A stretch of 8,908 nucleotides of DNA from Clostridiales bacterium (GTDB lineage: Bacteria > Bacillota > Clostridia > Saccharofermentanales > Saccharofermentanaceae), in assembly GCA_003543635.1 (NCBI GenBank), contig DNAE01000134.1, positions 1 through 8,908 on the forward strand, in the 5' to 3' direction. Shown here one piece after another: positions 1 through 6,810 of this stretch. The position numbers were made by a program, and so were the translations under genes. Positions within the stretch are counted from its first letter, which is position 1, and every line of letters starts with the position of its first letter. Below the pieces are notes generated by a model, which saw nothing but the letters and a program-made list of their open reading frames with translations, had not been told where the DNA came from and did not search any database.

Positions 1-93
1 TACGGAGAGTCGGAAAAGCTCTTTACACGTTATTTCTCCGAGTATCTTGAAGAAGCATTCGGGAACGGCCTGGAACAATGTCCCGACATATAA
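1..93 (+). CDS. 3' end of an unidentified gene (partial)
   Basis: An open frame enters from the left edge and stops at TAA 91-93, giving the last 30 residues of a protein (start YGESEKLFTRYF, end GLEQCPDI). The piece is rich in charged and aromatic residues and has no membrane segment, so it looks like the end of a soluble domain. No family can be named from so short a tail. Nothing resembling an intrinsic terminator follows; the next gene starts 127 bases downstream and has its own candidate promoter. The frame is called coding because it is open from the edge and has sensible codons, but the evidence is limited. Confidence 0.55.
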   Translation, partial: YGESEKLFTRYFSEYLEEAFGNGLEQCPDI

Positions 94-156
94 TCGATTC
101 ATATCTGAAATGCCTGTGGAATTTAAGGCAAATTAAAGGAATTGTATAAAAATACT

Positions 157-184
157 TTGATTGTCAAAATATGTGTAGTATTAT
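157..184 (+). promoter_or_regulatory. candidate sigma-A-type promoter for the membrane protein gene
   Basis: TTGATT (157-162) and TATTAT (179-184) are separated by 16 bases, with an A/T-rich stretch upstream. This would start transcription about 30 bases before the ATG at 220. It is a match by eye only. Confidence 0.35.
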
Positions 185-219
185 TCGCTTATAAACCTTT
201 GATCAACTTGGAGGCGGGT

Positions 220-1185
220 ATGGACAGTAAGAGTAAAAAAGTGAGTATCCCGGGAATTATCGGGACAGTATTCTTTTTTGTATGTTATCTTCCCTTTTGT
301 TATCTGATCTATTCTGCCGTAGAAGGTCAGTCCGGATTCTTCGGGGGAGTTCATATCGAGGGATTCGAGTCAGTATGGTCAACATTCATATGGTTTTCGG
401 TCATTCCCGTTTTCCCGGTCTGCATTATCTACCAGTTGATATTCGGTATCGTATACATAAGGAAGCATAAGATCCTTAAGACAGTAACCATTGTCCTTGT
501 ATCGGCCATCGCCGTGGGGATCCTTATACCTTGTCTCGCTTATGAATTGAAGAAGCATAAAATGGTTATAGAGGCCCGGGAAGGCATTGAAAGCTATCTC
601 GCTGATGAATACGGTGAGGGGATCGGCTCTGATCTTATGATCAAGGTCGAGGATATGGAAGAAGGGAGTTATAAAGTTTACGGAGCGGGCGTGCTTCCGG
701 AAACAAGCGGATTCGAGGTCTATACCGGGGACGGATATGGCGATAATCTGCTCTCGACCTTTAATGTGGTCCATCCGGAATACCATGAAGATTTCCAGGC
801 ATATGTAAACGGACTTTATGAACTGCCTTCCAATATGGAATTGAAAGTAAACTGCGATTCTATCTATTTTGATGATTACACTGACGGAGATGATATAAGT
901 ACGCTTTTTGAAAGGACCGATTACAAGATCACGGGGATTGTTGTTAACGAGAGTTCTCTTGATGACGAGCGTGTGGTGGAGATCGTAAACGGTATATGGG
1001 AAGAACAGATGCCTCTGATCGAGGAAAACTGCAATCCGGACTACTTGACAGTTTACATAGTGGAAAACGGAAAGTATTCGTTTAACGTGAACATATTCCC
1101 GAACACCTCCGAGGCCTCTGTCGGGATCTATTCTGATTACGACGGGAAAACCTCGCTCAACGGTGAGACGATCGAACTCGGTTGA
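220..1185 (+). CDS. membrane protein of unknown function, three TM helices plus large C-terminal domain
   Basis: The 321-residue protein is not recognised. The ATG at 220 is chosen because GGAGG (210-214) lies 5 bases ahead; the same frame is open back to a TTG at 142, but a purine tract ends only 1 base before it. Three hydrophobic segments are visible: residues about 9-33, 51-80 and 87-110, with the basic RKHK loop (81-84) between the second and third. A soluble domain of about 210 acidic residues follows. By the positive-inside rule the N-terminus would be in the cytoplasm and the large C-terminal domain outside. That domain has alternating hydrophobic and polar stretches (for example YLTVYIVENGKYSFNVNIF near residue 275), suggesting beta-sheet structure. 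It has no lipobox, no obvious catalytic motif and no repeats. The gene appears to stand alone, 80 bases before the next gene. A cell-surface or envelope role is inference only. Confidence 0.85.
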   Translation: MDSKSKKVSIPGIIGTVFFFVCYLPFCYLIYSAVEGQSGFFGGVHIEGFESVWSTFIWFSVIPVFPVCIIYQLIFGIVYIRKHKILKTVTIVLVSAIAVGILIPCLAYELKKHKMVIEAREGIESYLADEYGEGIGSDLMIKVEDMEEGSYKVYGAGVLPETSGFEVYTGDGYGDNLLSTFNVVHPEYHEDFQAYVNGLYELPSNMELKVNCDSIYFDDYTDGDDISTLFERTDYKITGIVVNESSLDDERVVEIVNGIWEEQMPLIEENCNPDYLTVYIVENGKYSFNVNIFPNTSEASVGIYSDYDGKTSLNGETIELG

Positions 1186-1204
1186 TACTGACCACCCGGA
1201 TAAT

Positions 1205-1222
1205 GGTTAGCGAAGACTAACC
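1205..1222. promoter_or_regulatory. candidate operator, perfect GGTTAG-N6-CTAACC palindrome
   Basis: GGTTAG (1205-1210) and CTAACC (1217-1222) are exact reverse complements around the spacer cgaaga. The site overlaps where the -35 element of the next promoter should be and ends 8 bases before its TATAAT. No T tract follows, so a terminator is unlikely. Its size and position fit a dimeric repressor site (TetR, MarR or MerR type), but the regulator is not in the window. Confidence 0.4.
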
Positions 1223-1236
1223 TATTGTAGTATAAT
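1207..1236 (+). promoter_or_regulatory. candidate promoter for the ATC hydrolase family gene
   Basis: A perfect -10 hexamer TATAAT sits at 1231-1236. The best -35 (TTAGCG, 1207-1212, spacing 18) is weak and lies inside the palindrome at 1205-1222. Transcription would start near 1243, giving a leader of only about 23 bases before the ATG at 1266. The weak -35 inside an inverted repeat suggests regulated transcription. Confidence 0.5.
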
Positions 1237-1239
1237 CGT

Positions 1240-1265
1240 CTGTGTAGAAACGGGGTATTACACAG
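1240..1265 (+). promoter_or_regulatory. inverted repeat abutting the ATG of the ATC hydrolase gene
   Basis: CTGTGTA (1240-1246) and TACACAG (1259-1265) are exact reverse complements around a 12-base loop containing the Shine-Dalgarno-like cggggt. The right arm ends at the base before ATG 1266. It could be an mRNA hairpin presenting the ribosome binding site or, because the transcription start is predicted near 1243, a DNA operator at +1. The predicted start inside the left arm makes the RNA reading less certain. Confidence 0.35.
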
Positions 1266-1847
1266 ATGAAAATACGTCAGCAAAAGGACATAAGGCGCTT
1301 TCTTGAACGGGAGTTTCCCTCTGATAAGGCAGAAAAGATCTACGGAAAGCAGGATGGTCTGCTTATGGAGATGATCGGTTCCGTTAAGGGCGAGGATAAG
1401 AGCAGGTATAAAACATTAAGTCAGACCATACTTCCCAGGATCGCTCTGTATAAGGTCCTCGGGGAATATACCTCCGGGGAAGAGAAGATAAGGATCATGC
1501 GTCATTACATGATCGATATAGTGGCTTCCAAAAAGCATGCTTCTACGGCGAGAATGGAGATAGTTCCCGGATTCTTTTATATCTACAGGGCAGCATTTCT
1601 TGAGATAATGAGAACTACGACTTTGCAGCAAAGCACCCGGGCAAAGGGCAAAGGCTGCTACGATATAACCATCACAAAATGTCTGTGGCACGATGCATGT
1701 GTCAGGTTTGATTGCCCGGAGCTGTGCGCGCTTTTCTGTGACGTTGACGATGTCACATACGGCGGACTCCGCAAGATCGGTTTTTCCAGAACTAAGACCC
1801 TGGGGTACGGCGGCGATTGCTGTGACTTTCATTTCTATTCGAAATAG
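1266..1847 (+). CDS. L-2-amino-thiazoline-4-carboxylic acid (ATC) hydrolase family protein
   Basis: This 193-residue soluble protein matches, by recognition of its pattern, the family named for ATC hydrolase, which opens the thiazoline ring of ATC to S-carbamoyl-L-cysteine in a bacterial cysteine pathway. Most clostridial members are uncharacterised, so the substrate here is not established. The C-terminal half carries the family signature: a KGCYDITITKCLWHDAC stretch (about 129-145), then CPELCALFCDVDD (150-162), and near the end GGDCCDFHF (182-190). Eight cysteines fall between residues 131 and 186, which suggests thiol chemistry or metal binding. The N-terminal half is mainly helical and charged. 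There is no signal peptide or membrane segment, so it should be cytoplasmic. ATG 1266 is the first ATG of the frame; a Shine-Dalgarno is present only as the weak cggggt about 9 bases upstream, inside an inverted repeat. A near-perfect promoter just upstream indicates a single-gene unit. Confidence 0.85.
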   Translation: MKIRQQKDIRRFLEREFPSDKAEKIYGKQDGLLMEMIGSVKGEDKSRYKTLSQTILPRIALYKVLGEYTSGEEKIRIMRHYMIDIVASKKHASTARMEIVPGFFYIYRAAFLEIMRTTTLQQSTRAKGKGCYDITITKCLWHDACVRFDCPELCALFCDVDDVTYGGLRKIGFSRTKTLGYGGDCCDFHFYSK

Positions 1848-1911
1848 CTTTGTCGATTATGGGCGGATTAACCTTTACTTAACATTTTATTTGATAAATC
1901 AAAAACCGATA

Positions 1912-1941
1912 TTGACGTTCATTTTAATCCCCGAGGATATT
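1912..1941 (+). promoter_or_regulatory. candidate promoter for the two-helix membrane protein gene
   Basis: TTGACG (1912-1917) is a good -35 element. GATATT (1936-1941), 18 bases on, is the best-spaced -10; TATTAT (1938-1943) is a better hexamer but needs a 20-base spacer. The remaining 1848-1972 gap is A/T-rich and shows no terminator. Confidence 0.3.
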
Positions 1942-1972
1942 ATGGGAGCATAACATCAAAGGAGACAGGAAA

Positions 1973-2614
1973 ATGAACAGTACGGGAGGCTACTTTAAGG
2001 AATCAGAACTCAACACCACAGGTTGCGACATCTGGGCGCTTACCAAAAGGAAACTCGGCAAGGACAGTTTCCACGCAAAGATAGACTTCCCCGTAAACTA
2101 CGCATCCCTGGAAAAGGCGTTGGATGAAAAAGCTAAGGTCTACTACTATTCCGCGAATAAAAAGATCCAGGCGATATATGTTATCCGCCATAATGAGTCA
2201 TCCGTCGTTTGCAATGAGATCTACCGTTCTTCCGGTATCTCCGATAGAATGCGTGAAACCATGGACCGCCAGATCTCATTTCTGGTTGCAAAGAGCACCC
2301 TCAACAACGGAAAGAAAGCTGTCTTCGATGGTTCCGTTCTTCCTCTCCTCATATCGAAAAATCATATATCCTGGGGAATAGTCATCGCTCTTTCGATCGG
2401 CATCGGTGCCTGCTGGTGGATCTGCTCAGGAAGCCCCGCACTCGCTATCCTCGGATTCTCCATAGGTTTTGCGTGCGGTAACACGACTTTGTACAAGTTC
2501 ATAGAGCCTGCTGCCGAAGATCCCGATCACCATGTCGGGGAGCAATTCGAATATGAGGAAGGCGACTCCTCCCACGGCGATGGGGGTGACGGCGCCGAAG
2601 GGTACTCCAGTTGA
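1973..2614 (+). CDS. protein of unknown function with two C-terminal membrane helices and an acidic tail
   Basis: The 213-residue product is not recognised. ATG 1973 is preceded by a strong AAAGGAG (1958-1964) at a normal distance. Residues 1-130 form a soluble domain with a strand-rich core around YYYSANKKIQAIYVIR (57-72), ending in a KKAVFDGSVLPLL segment. Two helices follow: about 132-151 (WGIVIALSIGIGACWW) and 155-172 (LAILGFSIGFACG), joined by a very short turn, so they form a hairpin with both ends on the same side. The tail from residue 177 is extremely rich in Asp, Glu, Gly, His and Ser (for example SSHGDGGDGAEGYSS) and may bind metal or be disordered. The domain before the helices vaguely recalls an acetyltransferase-like fold, but I do not make that call. 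The gene looks monocistronic. The acidic tail reads as a hydrophobic frame on the opposite strand, which is expected of D/G-rich codons. Confidence 0.8.
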   Translation: MNSTGGYFKESELNTTGCDIWALTKRKLGKDSFHAKIDFPVNYASLEKALDEKAKVYYYSANKKIQAIYVIRHNESSVVCNEIYRSSGISDRMRETMDRQISFLVAKSTLNNGKKAVFDGSVLPLLISKNHISWGIVIALSIGIGACWWICSGSPALAILGFSIGFACGNTTLYKFIEPAAEDPDHHVGEQFEYEEGDSSHGDGGDGAEGYSS

Positions 2615-2660
2615 GGCCAAGGTCTTTTTCTTTCACTTTCATAACTCCGTTCCTTAAGTC

Positions 2661-2717
2661 AAAAAGAGCAACAAAAAAGCGCAGGCCCGTAACCGAACTT
2701 ACGCTTTCATGCTGCTC
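2661..2717 (-). terminator. intrinsic terminator on the minus strand
   Basis: Read on the minus strand, GAGCA (2717-2713) and AAAGCG (2707-2702) pair with CGCTTT (2681-2676) and TGCTC (2670-2666), and five T follow (2665-2661). Between the two paired blocks the arms continue as two Watson-Crick pairs, two G-U pairs and one mismatch. That makes a stem of about 16 positions. A nested repeat CGTAA-N6-TTACG occupies the loop (2688-2703) as an alternative fold. On the plus strand no T tract follows, so it works best leftward, although no minus-strand gene precedes it. Confidence 0.5.
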
Positions 2718-2723
2718 ATTACT
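2663..2723 (-). ncRNA. candidate small RNA or attenuated leader of about 60 nt
   Basis: This is the span from the expected start (about 2723) of the minus-strand promoter at 2730-2758 to the T tract of the hairpin at 2661-2717. Almost the whole transcript would be the hairpin itself. It matches no RNA family I know. It could be a free small RNA or an attenuator; the reading frame beyond it on the minus strand is not convincing. Ends are approximate. Confidence 0.25.
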
Positions 2724-2729
2724 TTGGGA

Positions 2730-2758
2730 AGTATACCATTTTTCGTGCGAAAAGATAA
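2730..2758 (-). promoter_or_regulatory. extended -10 promoter firing leftward, away from the two-component operon
   Basis: On the minus strand TGG followed by TATACT (2738-2730) is an extended -10 element, and TTATCT (2758-2753) lies 17 bases upstream as a partial -35. It faces away from the response regulator gene. The only thing it could transcribe nearby is the hairpin at 2661-2717 and antisense RNA to the 1973-2614 gene. Confidence 0.4.
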
Positions 2759-2762
2759 GCAC

Positions 2763-2790
2763 TTTTTAAGGTGGTGTCCTGTGTTAAAAT
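2763..2790 (+). promoter_or_regulatory. weak candidate promoter of the response regulator operon
   Basis: TAAAAT (2785-2790) is a plausible -10, but the region 16-17 bases upstream (TTTTTA, 2763-2768) is a poor -35. Promoters with a weak -35 are often activator-dependent, which would fit autoregulation by the AraC-type regulator. CCTGTGT (2778-2784) inside the spacer recurs in the hairpin at 8165-8182. Confidence 0.25.
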
Positions 2791-2814
2791 AATAGGTATC
2801 TGCGGAGGGTGAAG

Positions 2815-4422
2815 ATGGATCTCATAAAGGTTTTTATTTGCGAAGATGAAAGTATAGTCCGTGAGGGACTTCGGGATATGATCCCTTGGGAGAAATACGG
2901 CTATGAATTCGTGGGGGATGCCCCCGACGGAGAGATGGCCCTTCCCATGATAAGAAAGCTTAAGCCTGATGTGCTCATAACCGACATAACCATGCCCTTC
3001 ATGGACGGTCTGTCCCTGAGCAAGACCGTGACCTCCGAGCTCCCCGACATAAAGATAATCGTCATAAGCGGATACAGCGATTTTGAATACGCCAGAAAGG
3101 CCATCGAGCTGGGCGTGGAGCAGTATCTTTTGAAGCCCGTCACCAAGGCCGACATGATAAAGGCCCTGGAGGGCACGAGGAAGAAGATCTCCGAGGAGAA
3201 CGAGCAGAAGGATTACCTTAAGCAGTACGAGCAGGAGTTCAAGAAGTTCGAGAGATTCTCCCACAGGGCATTCTTCGAGAAGCTGGTGGAGGGATCCCTC
3301 TCGGTGCAGGAGATCTACGAGGAGGCGAATAAGCTCCATCTGGATCTTTCCGCGGAGGGATTCAATATCGTGATCTTCTCGGTGCGTGACCCGGAGCAGT
3401 CCACCTATACCGACGATGCGGGCGCCGTAACGGAGAAGCTCCTCAACAGCTTCCTCCAGTACCCGGACTGCATAATATTCAGATGTAATCTCCTGTCCTA
3501 CGCCATCCTCATAAAGGGGGATAATGAGAGCCTCGGAAGGCTGGTGGAGAAGTGCGTCAGCATGATCCGTAACGCCTGTGAAGAGGCGGGTACGAGACTT
3601 GACTGGCACGTTGCCACGGGAACGCCCACCAACAGGCTCAGCGGCCTTTCGGCCTGCTACCGCGATGCCAACAGAGCCTTCGCCTACAGACATATCTTCC
3701 CGGGTAAGCACATCCTCACGTCGGAGCTCCTCAAGGCGGAGCCCTACGTCTCCGACGAACACGAGATGCACAAGGTCGATGCCGCGAAGTTCGACCCCAT
3801 GATAATCAGGTATTTCGTCCAGACGGGTACCTTAAGCGAGGTGGGGACCTTCGCCGACGAATATATAACGAGCCTCGAGGGAGGGATAAAGTCCATCCTG
3901 TTCCGCTACTATCTCCTGGTAAGTATCAGGGTGAACGTGGAACTTGCCCTCAAGGAGGCAAACGTCAGTGCGGAGGATATCTCCACGCTCCCCGCCTTCG
4001 ACATGAATGCCGACGAGGGGGAGGTGCGGGATTTCCTTAACGATATCCTGACCTCCGCCATAACCATGAGGGAGAGGGAGTCCCAGAAGAGGGGCAACGA
4101 CATGATCGATTCCGCCATCAGATATGTGGACCTTCACTATTCTGATCCCGACATCTCCCTGGACAGCGTTGCGGAGGCCATCAATATCAGTTCCAACTAT
4201 CTGAGTGCCCTCTTCAGCAACAAGGTGGGCCAGTCCTTCGTGGAATATATAACGAAGAAGAGGATGGCCAAGGCCAAGCTCCTCCTCCGTACCACGGGAA
4301 AGCGTTCCGGAGAGATCGCCTATGAGATCGGATATAAGGACCCCAGGTATTTCTCCTTCGTATTCAAGCGCCATCAGGGCTGTACCCCCAGCCAGTACCG
4401 TAACGGGGAAAACGGAGAATGA
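2815..4422 (+). CDS. YesN-type response regulator: receiver plus AraC-family HTH
   Basis: This 535-residue cytoplasmic regulator is the output of the two-component system. ATG 2815 is preferred because GGAGG (2804-2808) lies 6 bases before it; the GTG at 2809 directly abuts that sequence. Residues 3-120 form a receiver domain with acidic pair E10/D11, phospho-acceptor D57 in LITDITMPF, switch S85 in VISGYSDF and K107 in LLKPV. A coiled linker (about 122-150) follows. The middle region (about 150-300) shows the degenerate GGDEF-like pattern usual in YesN, with GLSACYRDANRAFAYR near 277-292. The last 105 residues are an AraC/XylS DNA-binding domain with two helix-turn-helix units (about 447-472 and 498-529, the latter ending CTPSQYR). 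Length is typical of YesN. The stop overlaps the kinase start by 4 bases (ATGA), which indicates translational coupling. The probable target is the sugar transporter promoter to the right; that is inference. Confidence 0.96.
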   Translation: MDLIKVFICEDESIVREGLRDMIPWEKYGYEFVGDAPDGEMALPMIRKLKPDVLITDITMPFMDGLSLSKTVTSELPDIKIIVISGYSDFEYARKAIELGVEQYLLKPVTKADMIKALEGTRKKISEENEQKDYLKQYEQEFKKFERFSHRAFFEKLVEGSLSVQEIYEEANKLHLDLSAEGFNIVIFSVRDPEQSTYTDDAGAVTEKLLNSFLQYPDCIIFRCNLLSYAILIKGDNESLGRLVEKCVSMIRNACEEAGTRLDWHVATGTPTNRLSGLSACYRDANRAFAYRHIFPGKHILTSELLKAEPYVSDEHEMHKVDAAKFDPMIIRYFVQTGTLSEVGTFADEYITSLEGGIKSILFRYYLLVSIRVNVELALKEANVSAEDISTLPAFDMNADEGEVRDFLNDILTSAITMRERESQKRGNDMIDSAIRYVDLHYSDPDISLDSVAEAINISSNYLSALFSNKVGQSFVEYITKKRMAKAKLLLRTTGKRSGEIAYEIGYKDPRYFSFVFKRHQGCTPSQYRNGENGE

Positions 4423-5855
4423 CTTCCCTTAAGGAACGTTTTAACAAGAATACGGTACAGGGTAAGATGTACCGTCTTATCCTGCAGATGTTTATTCCCA
4501 TCGTGGGGATATTGATAGCCATCTTTGCCATGATCCTGACCCGTAACATCATGTACGCCTCCGTGTCGGGAAATATCGTGAAGGCTTCGGGATTCAACCA
4601 GGACTTCAAGAACGAGATAGATCTTCAAATGTACCTTTACGTCAGCGGTTCCTCCGACGAGATCCCCTGGGAGGACGTTGAGGCGGCAAAAAACCTGGCG
4701 GAGGAGCTCCTCAAGAACACCACGGATCCCGACAGCAGGAAGGCCATGAACAACGTCCTCACCCTGTGCGATAACCTGAGCACGTATATGCACCGTATCG
4801 AGCAGACCAGGCTCTACGATGAGAGGATGAAGCAGCTGGAGACGAACATATACGGAATAACGGGACTTATCGAGGATTACATCCACTCCTACCTCTATCA
4901 TGAGGCCGGTGAGATGGCGAGGATCCAGACCCAGCTGGACAGGTGGCTGGCCATAGAGATGGCCTTCATCGTTATCATCATGGTCATAATCATCCCCGTG
5001 GTAATGCGCCGTGCCGTAATGCTCAGCCGCAGCATCACGGATCCCATCGTCGCCATGAGCGACAGAGTCGAGCAGATCGGCGGCGGCGACCTGTCCGCCC
5101 AGACTCCGGTCAAAACGGATGACTCCAACCTTTCCATGCTGAGTTCCGGTATCGAGGACATGGCGGAAAGGCTCAACAGACAGATAGAGCTCAACAGGCA
5201 GGAGCAGATAAAGCTCCGCGACATCGAGCTCTCCCTTATCCAGGCGCAGATCAATCCCCACTTCCTCTATAACACCCTGGATGCCATCGTATGGCTCATC
5301 GAGATCGGCAAGAACGACCAGGCGGAACAGATGGTTACGAGCCTTTCGTCCTACTTCAGATCCTTCCTCTCCGACGGCCGGGATATCGTCACCATAGGGG
5401 AGGAGAAGGAGCACATCAAGAGCTACCTGGAGATACAGCAGGTGCGCTACCGGGATATCATGGAATTCGAGATCGATATCGCTCCGGAGATAGAGAAGAA
5501 CAAGATCCCCAAGATGACGCTTCAGCCCCTGGTGGAAAATGCCATCTACCACGGTCTCAAGCCCAAGCGCGGCAAGGGAATGATAGTCGTCACAGGCTCC
5601 TGCGACGATAAGGACATAATACTTCAGGTCTCGGATACCGGTGCCGGAATGACGGCGGAAGAGCTATCCGCCCTCAAGGAGCGTGTACGGGGAGAGGACC
5701 CCGGAAGCTTCGGACTCACCTCGGCATATAAGAGGCTGATGCTCCTTTACGGGGAGGACTGTTCCTTCGACATAGTAAGTGATCCCGACAGGGGAACGAC
5801 CATAAAGATAACGATACCACGGAGGGCGGAGATAGACGATGAAACGATTCTTTAG
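4419..5855 (+). CDS. YesM/LytS-type sensor histidine kinase with a short extracellular domain
   Basis: This 478-residue membrane kinase should phosphorylate the preceding regulator. Membrane helices lie at about 19-40 and 176-199, enclosing only about 135 extracellular residues, predicted mostly helical. A HAMP linker follows (about 200-252, with SITDPI near its start). The His_kinase domain has the phospho-acceptor H281 in QINPHFLYNTLDAIVWL. The ATPase domain has an N box LVENAIYHGL (N374), a G1 box DTGAGM (D406) and the G2-like GSFGLTSAYKRL. All catalytic motifs are present, so it should be active. YesM-type kinases commonly reach nearly 600 residues with a double Cache sensor; here no room exists for one. 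This favours sensing through a partner, the lipoprotein encoded next, whose gene starts 17 bases before this one ends. No separate ribosome site is needed because the start overlaps the regulator stop. Confidence 0.96.
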   Translation: MTSLKERFNKNTVQGKMYRLILQMFIPIVGILIAIFAMILTRNIMYASVSGNIVKASGFNQDFKNEIDLQMYLYVSGSSDEIPWEDVEAAKNLAEELLKNTTDPDSRKAMNNVLTLCDNLSTYMHRIEQTRLYDERMKQLETNIYGITGLIEDYIHSYLYHEAGEMARIQTQLDRWLAIEMAFIVIIMVIIIPVVMRRAVMLSRSITDPIVAMSDRVEQIGGGDLSAQTPVKTDDSNLSMLSSGIEDMAERLNRQIELNRQEQIKLRDIELSLIQAQINPHFLYNTLDAIVWLIEIGKNDQAEQMVTSLSSYFRSFLSDGRDIVTIGEEKEHIKSYLEIQQVRYRDIMEFEIDIAPEIEKNKIPKMTLQPLVENAIYHGLKPKRGKGMIVVTGSCDDKDIILQVSDTGAGMTAEELSALKERVRGEDPGSFGLTSAYKRLMLLYGEDCSFDIVSDPDRGTTIKITIPRRAEIDDETIL

Positions 5856-6810
5856 TCTGATGGCTGTCATGATGTGTATCCTCCTTGCGGCAAGCTGCAG
5901 GCCCGCAACGAAGGAAGAGGATAAGGAGCTTTTCGTGGTGGGATTCTCCCAGAGCGGTTCCGAGTCGGACTGGCGTCTTGCCAACACCAGTTCCATGGTG
6001 GATACCTTCACGGAGGAGAACGGTTACGAGCTCATGATGGAGAATGCCATGCAGCAGCAGGAGAACCAGTTCGCCGCGGTAAGGAGCTTTATCCTTGAGG
6101 ACGTGGATCTTATCGTTATCGCCCCCGCCACGGAGGAGGGATGGGAGACTGTCCTCACGGAGGTCCGGGACGCCGGGATCCCGGTCATAATAATGGACCG
6201 TTCCGTCAATGTCTGGGACAGGAGTCTCTACCTTACAAACGTGGGATCGGATTTCCTGGGTCAGGGCTACCGGGCCATGGACTGGCTGGAGGAGCAGACG
6301 GAGGGCGAGGAGCTTAAGATCCTTCACCTCCAGGGCACCTACGGGACCACGGCCCAGATACTTCGAAGCAGGGCTCTCGAGAGTGCCGTATCCACAAGGG
6401 ACGAATGGGAGATCGTATCCCAGCTGGAGGGGGATTTCACCGAGGCGAAGGGATATGAGGTAATGACGGAATACCTGAAACAGAATACGGATTTCAACGT
6501 CCTTTATTCCGAGAACGATAACATGACCTTCGGAGCCATGCGGGCCATGGATGAGGCCGGCATAACCTACGGAGAAGGGGGACAAGTGAGGATAATAACC
6601 TTCGACGCCACGAAGGCGGCGCTGCAGCTCTGCATGGAAGGTAAGATAGATCTTTGTGTGGAATGTAATCCCATGCAAGGCCCCTTGGTTGAGGAGCTTA
6701 TCGAAGCGTACCGCGCAGGTGAGGATGTGGATGACCAGGTCTATATCGACGAGTCGATCTTCGCGAAGGGGGATCTCACCCAGGATTTCATAGATTCAAG
6801 GGAATACTGA
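5839..6810 (+). CDS. YtfQ-like sugar-binding lipoprotein, probable sensor partner of the kinase
   Basis: This 323-residue protein belongs to the ribose/galactose-type periplasmic binding proteins and closely follows the pattern of E. coli YtfQ, which binds galactofuranose. A signal peptide with lysine and arginine at positions 2-3 ends at a lipobox LAAS-C20, so it should be lipid-anchored outside the membrane. Family landmarks are VGFSQSGSESDWRLANT (about 34-50), ENQFAAVRSFI, VIAPATEEGWETVL, IIMDRSV, LHLQGTYGTTAQI, NVLYSENDNMTFGAMRAM and the late CNPMQGPLVEEL. The hinge and both lobes seem complete. ATG 5839 has GGAG (5828-5831) 7 bases upstream and lies inside the kinase gene, so expression is tied to the kinase and regulator. 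No permease or ATPase gene follows here. Together with the short kinase sensor domain, this suggests a dedicated ligand receptor rather than a transport protein; the exact sugar is unknown. Confidence 0.93.
   Translation: MKRFFSLMAVMMCILLAASCRPATKEEDKELFVVGFSQSGSESDWRLANTSSMVDTFTEENGYELMMENAMQQQENQFAAVRSFILEDVDLIVIAPATEEGWETVLTEVRDAGIPVIIMDRSVNVWDRSLYLTNVGSDFLGQGYRAMDWLEEQTEGEELKILHLQGTYGTTAQILRSRALESAVSTRDEWEIVSQLEGDFTEAKGYEVMTEYLKQNTDFNVLYSENDNMTFGAMRAMDEAGITYGEGGQVRIITFDATKAALQLCMEGKIDLCVECNPMQGPLVEELIEAYRAGEDVDDQVYIDESIFAKGDLTQDFIDSREY

Noticed and set aside
142..219. N-terminal extension of the 220-1185 gene from a TTG at 142.
   Set aside because: The purine tract before it is 1 base from the TTG, whereas ATG 220 has GGAGG at 5 bases and the candidate promoter at 157-184 would start transcription after 142.
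2426..2642. Minus-strand frame with a ribosome-site-like AAGGA and ATG at 2642, continuing after a frame change into a hydrophobic stretch (GAVTPIAVGGVAFLIFELLP).
   Set aside because: It needs a frameshift after about 8 codons, and the hydrophobic run is what the antisense of Asp/Gly/Glu codons gives. The plus-strand gene has a strong start and a consistent protein.
2696..2709. A sequence resembling a CcpA catabolite-response site (minus strand TGAAAGCGTAAGTT).
   Set aside because: The left half fits but the right half lacks the CA end, and the bases are already explained by the arm of the hairpin at 2661-2717.
2719..3771. Long minus-strand frame opposite the response regulator, and similar ones opposite the kinase (4374-5552) and the first lipoprotein (5716-6678).
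   Set aside because: All lie antisense to genes with complete, recognisable domains, and their translations are Leu/Val/His/Gly-rich mirror products of G/C-rich codons without family motifs.
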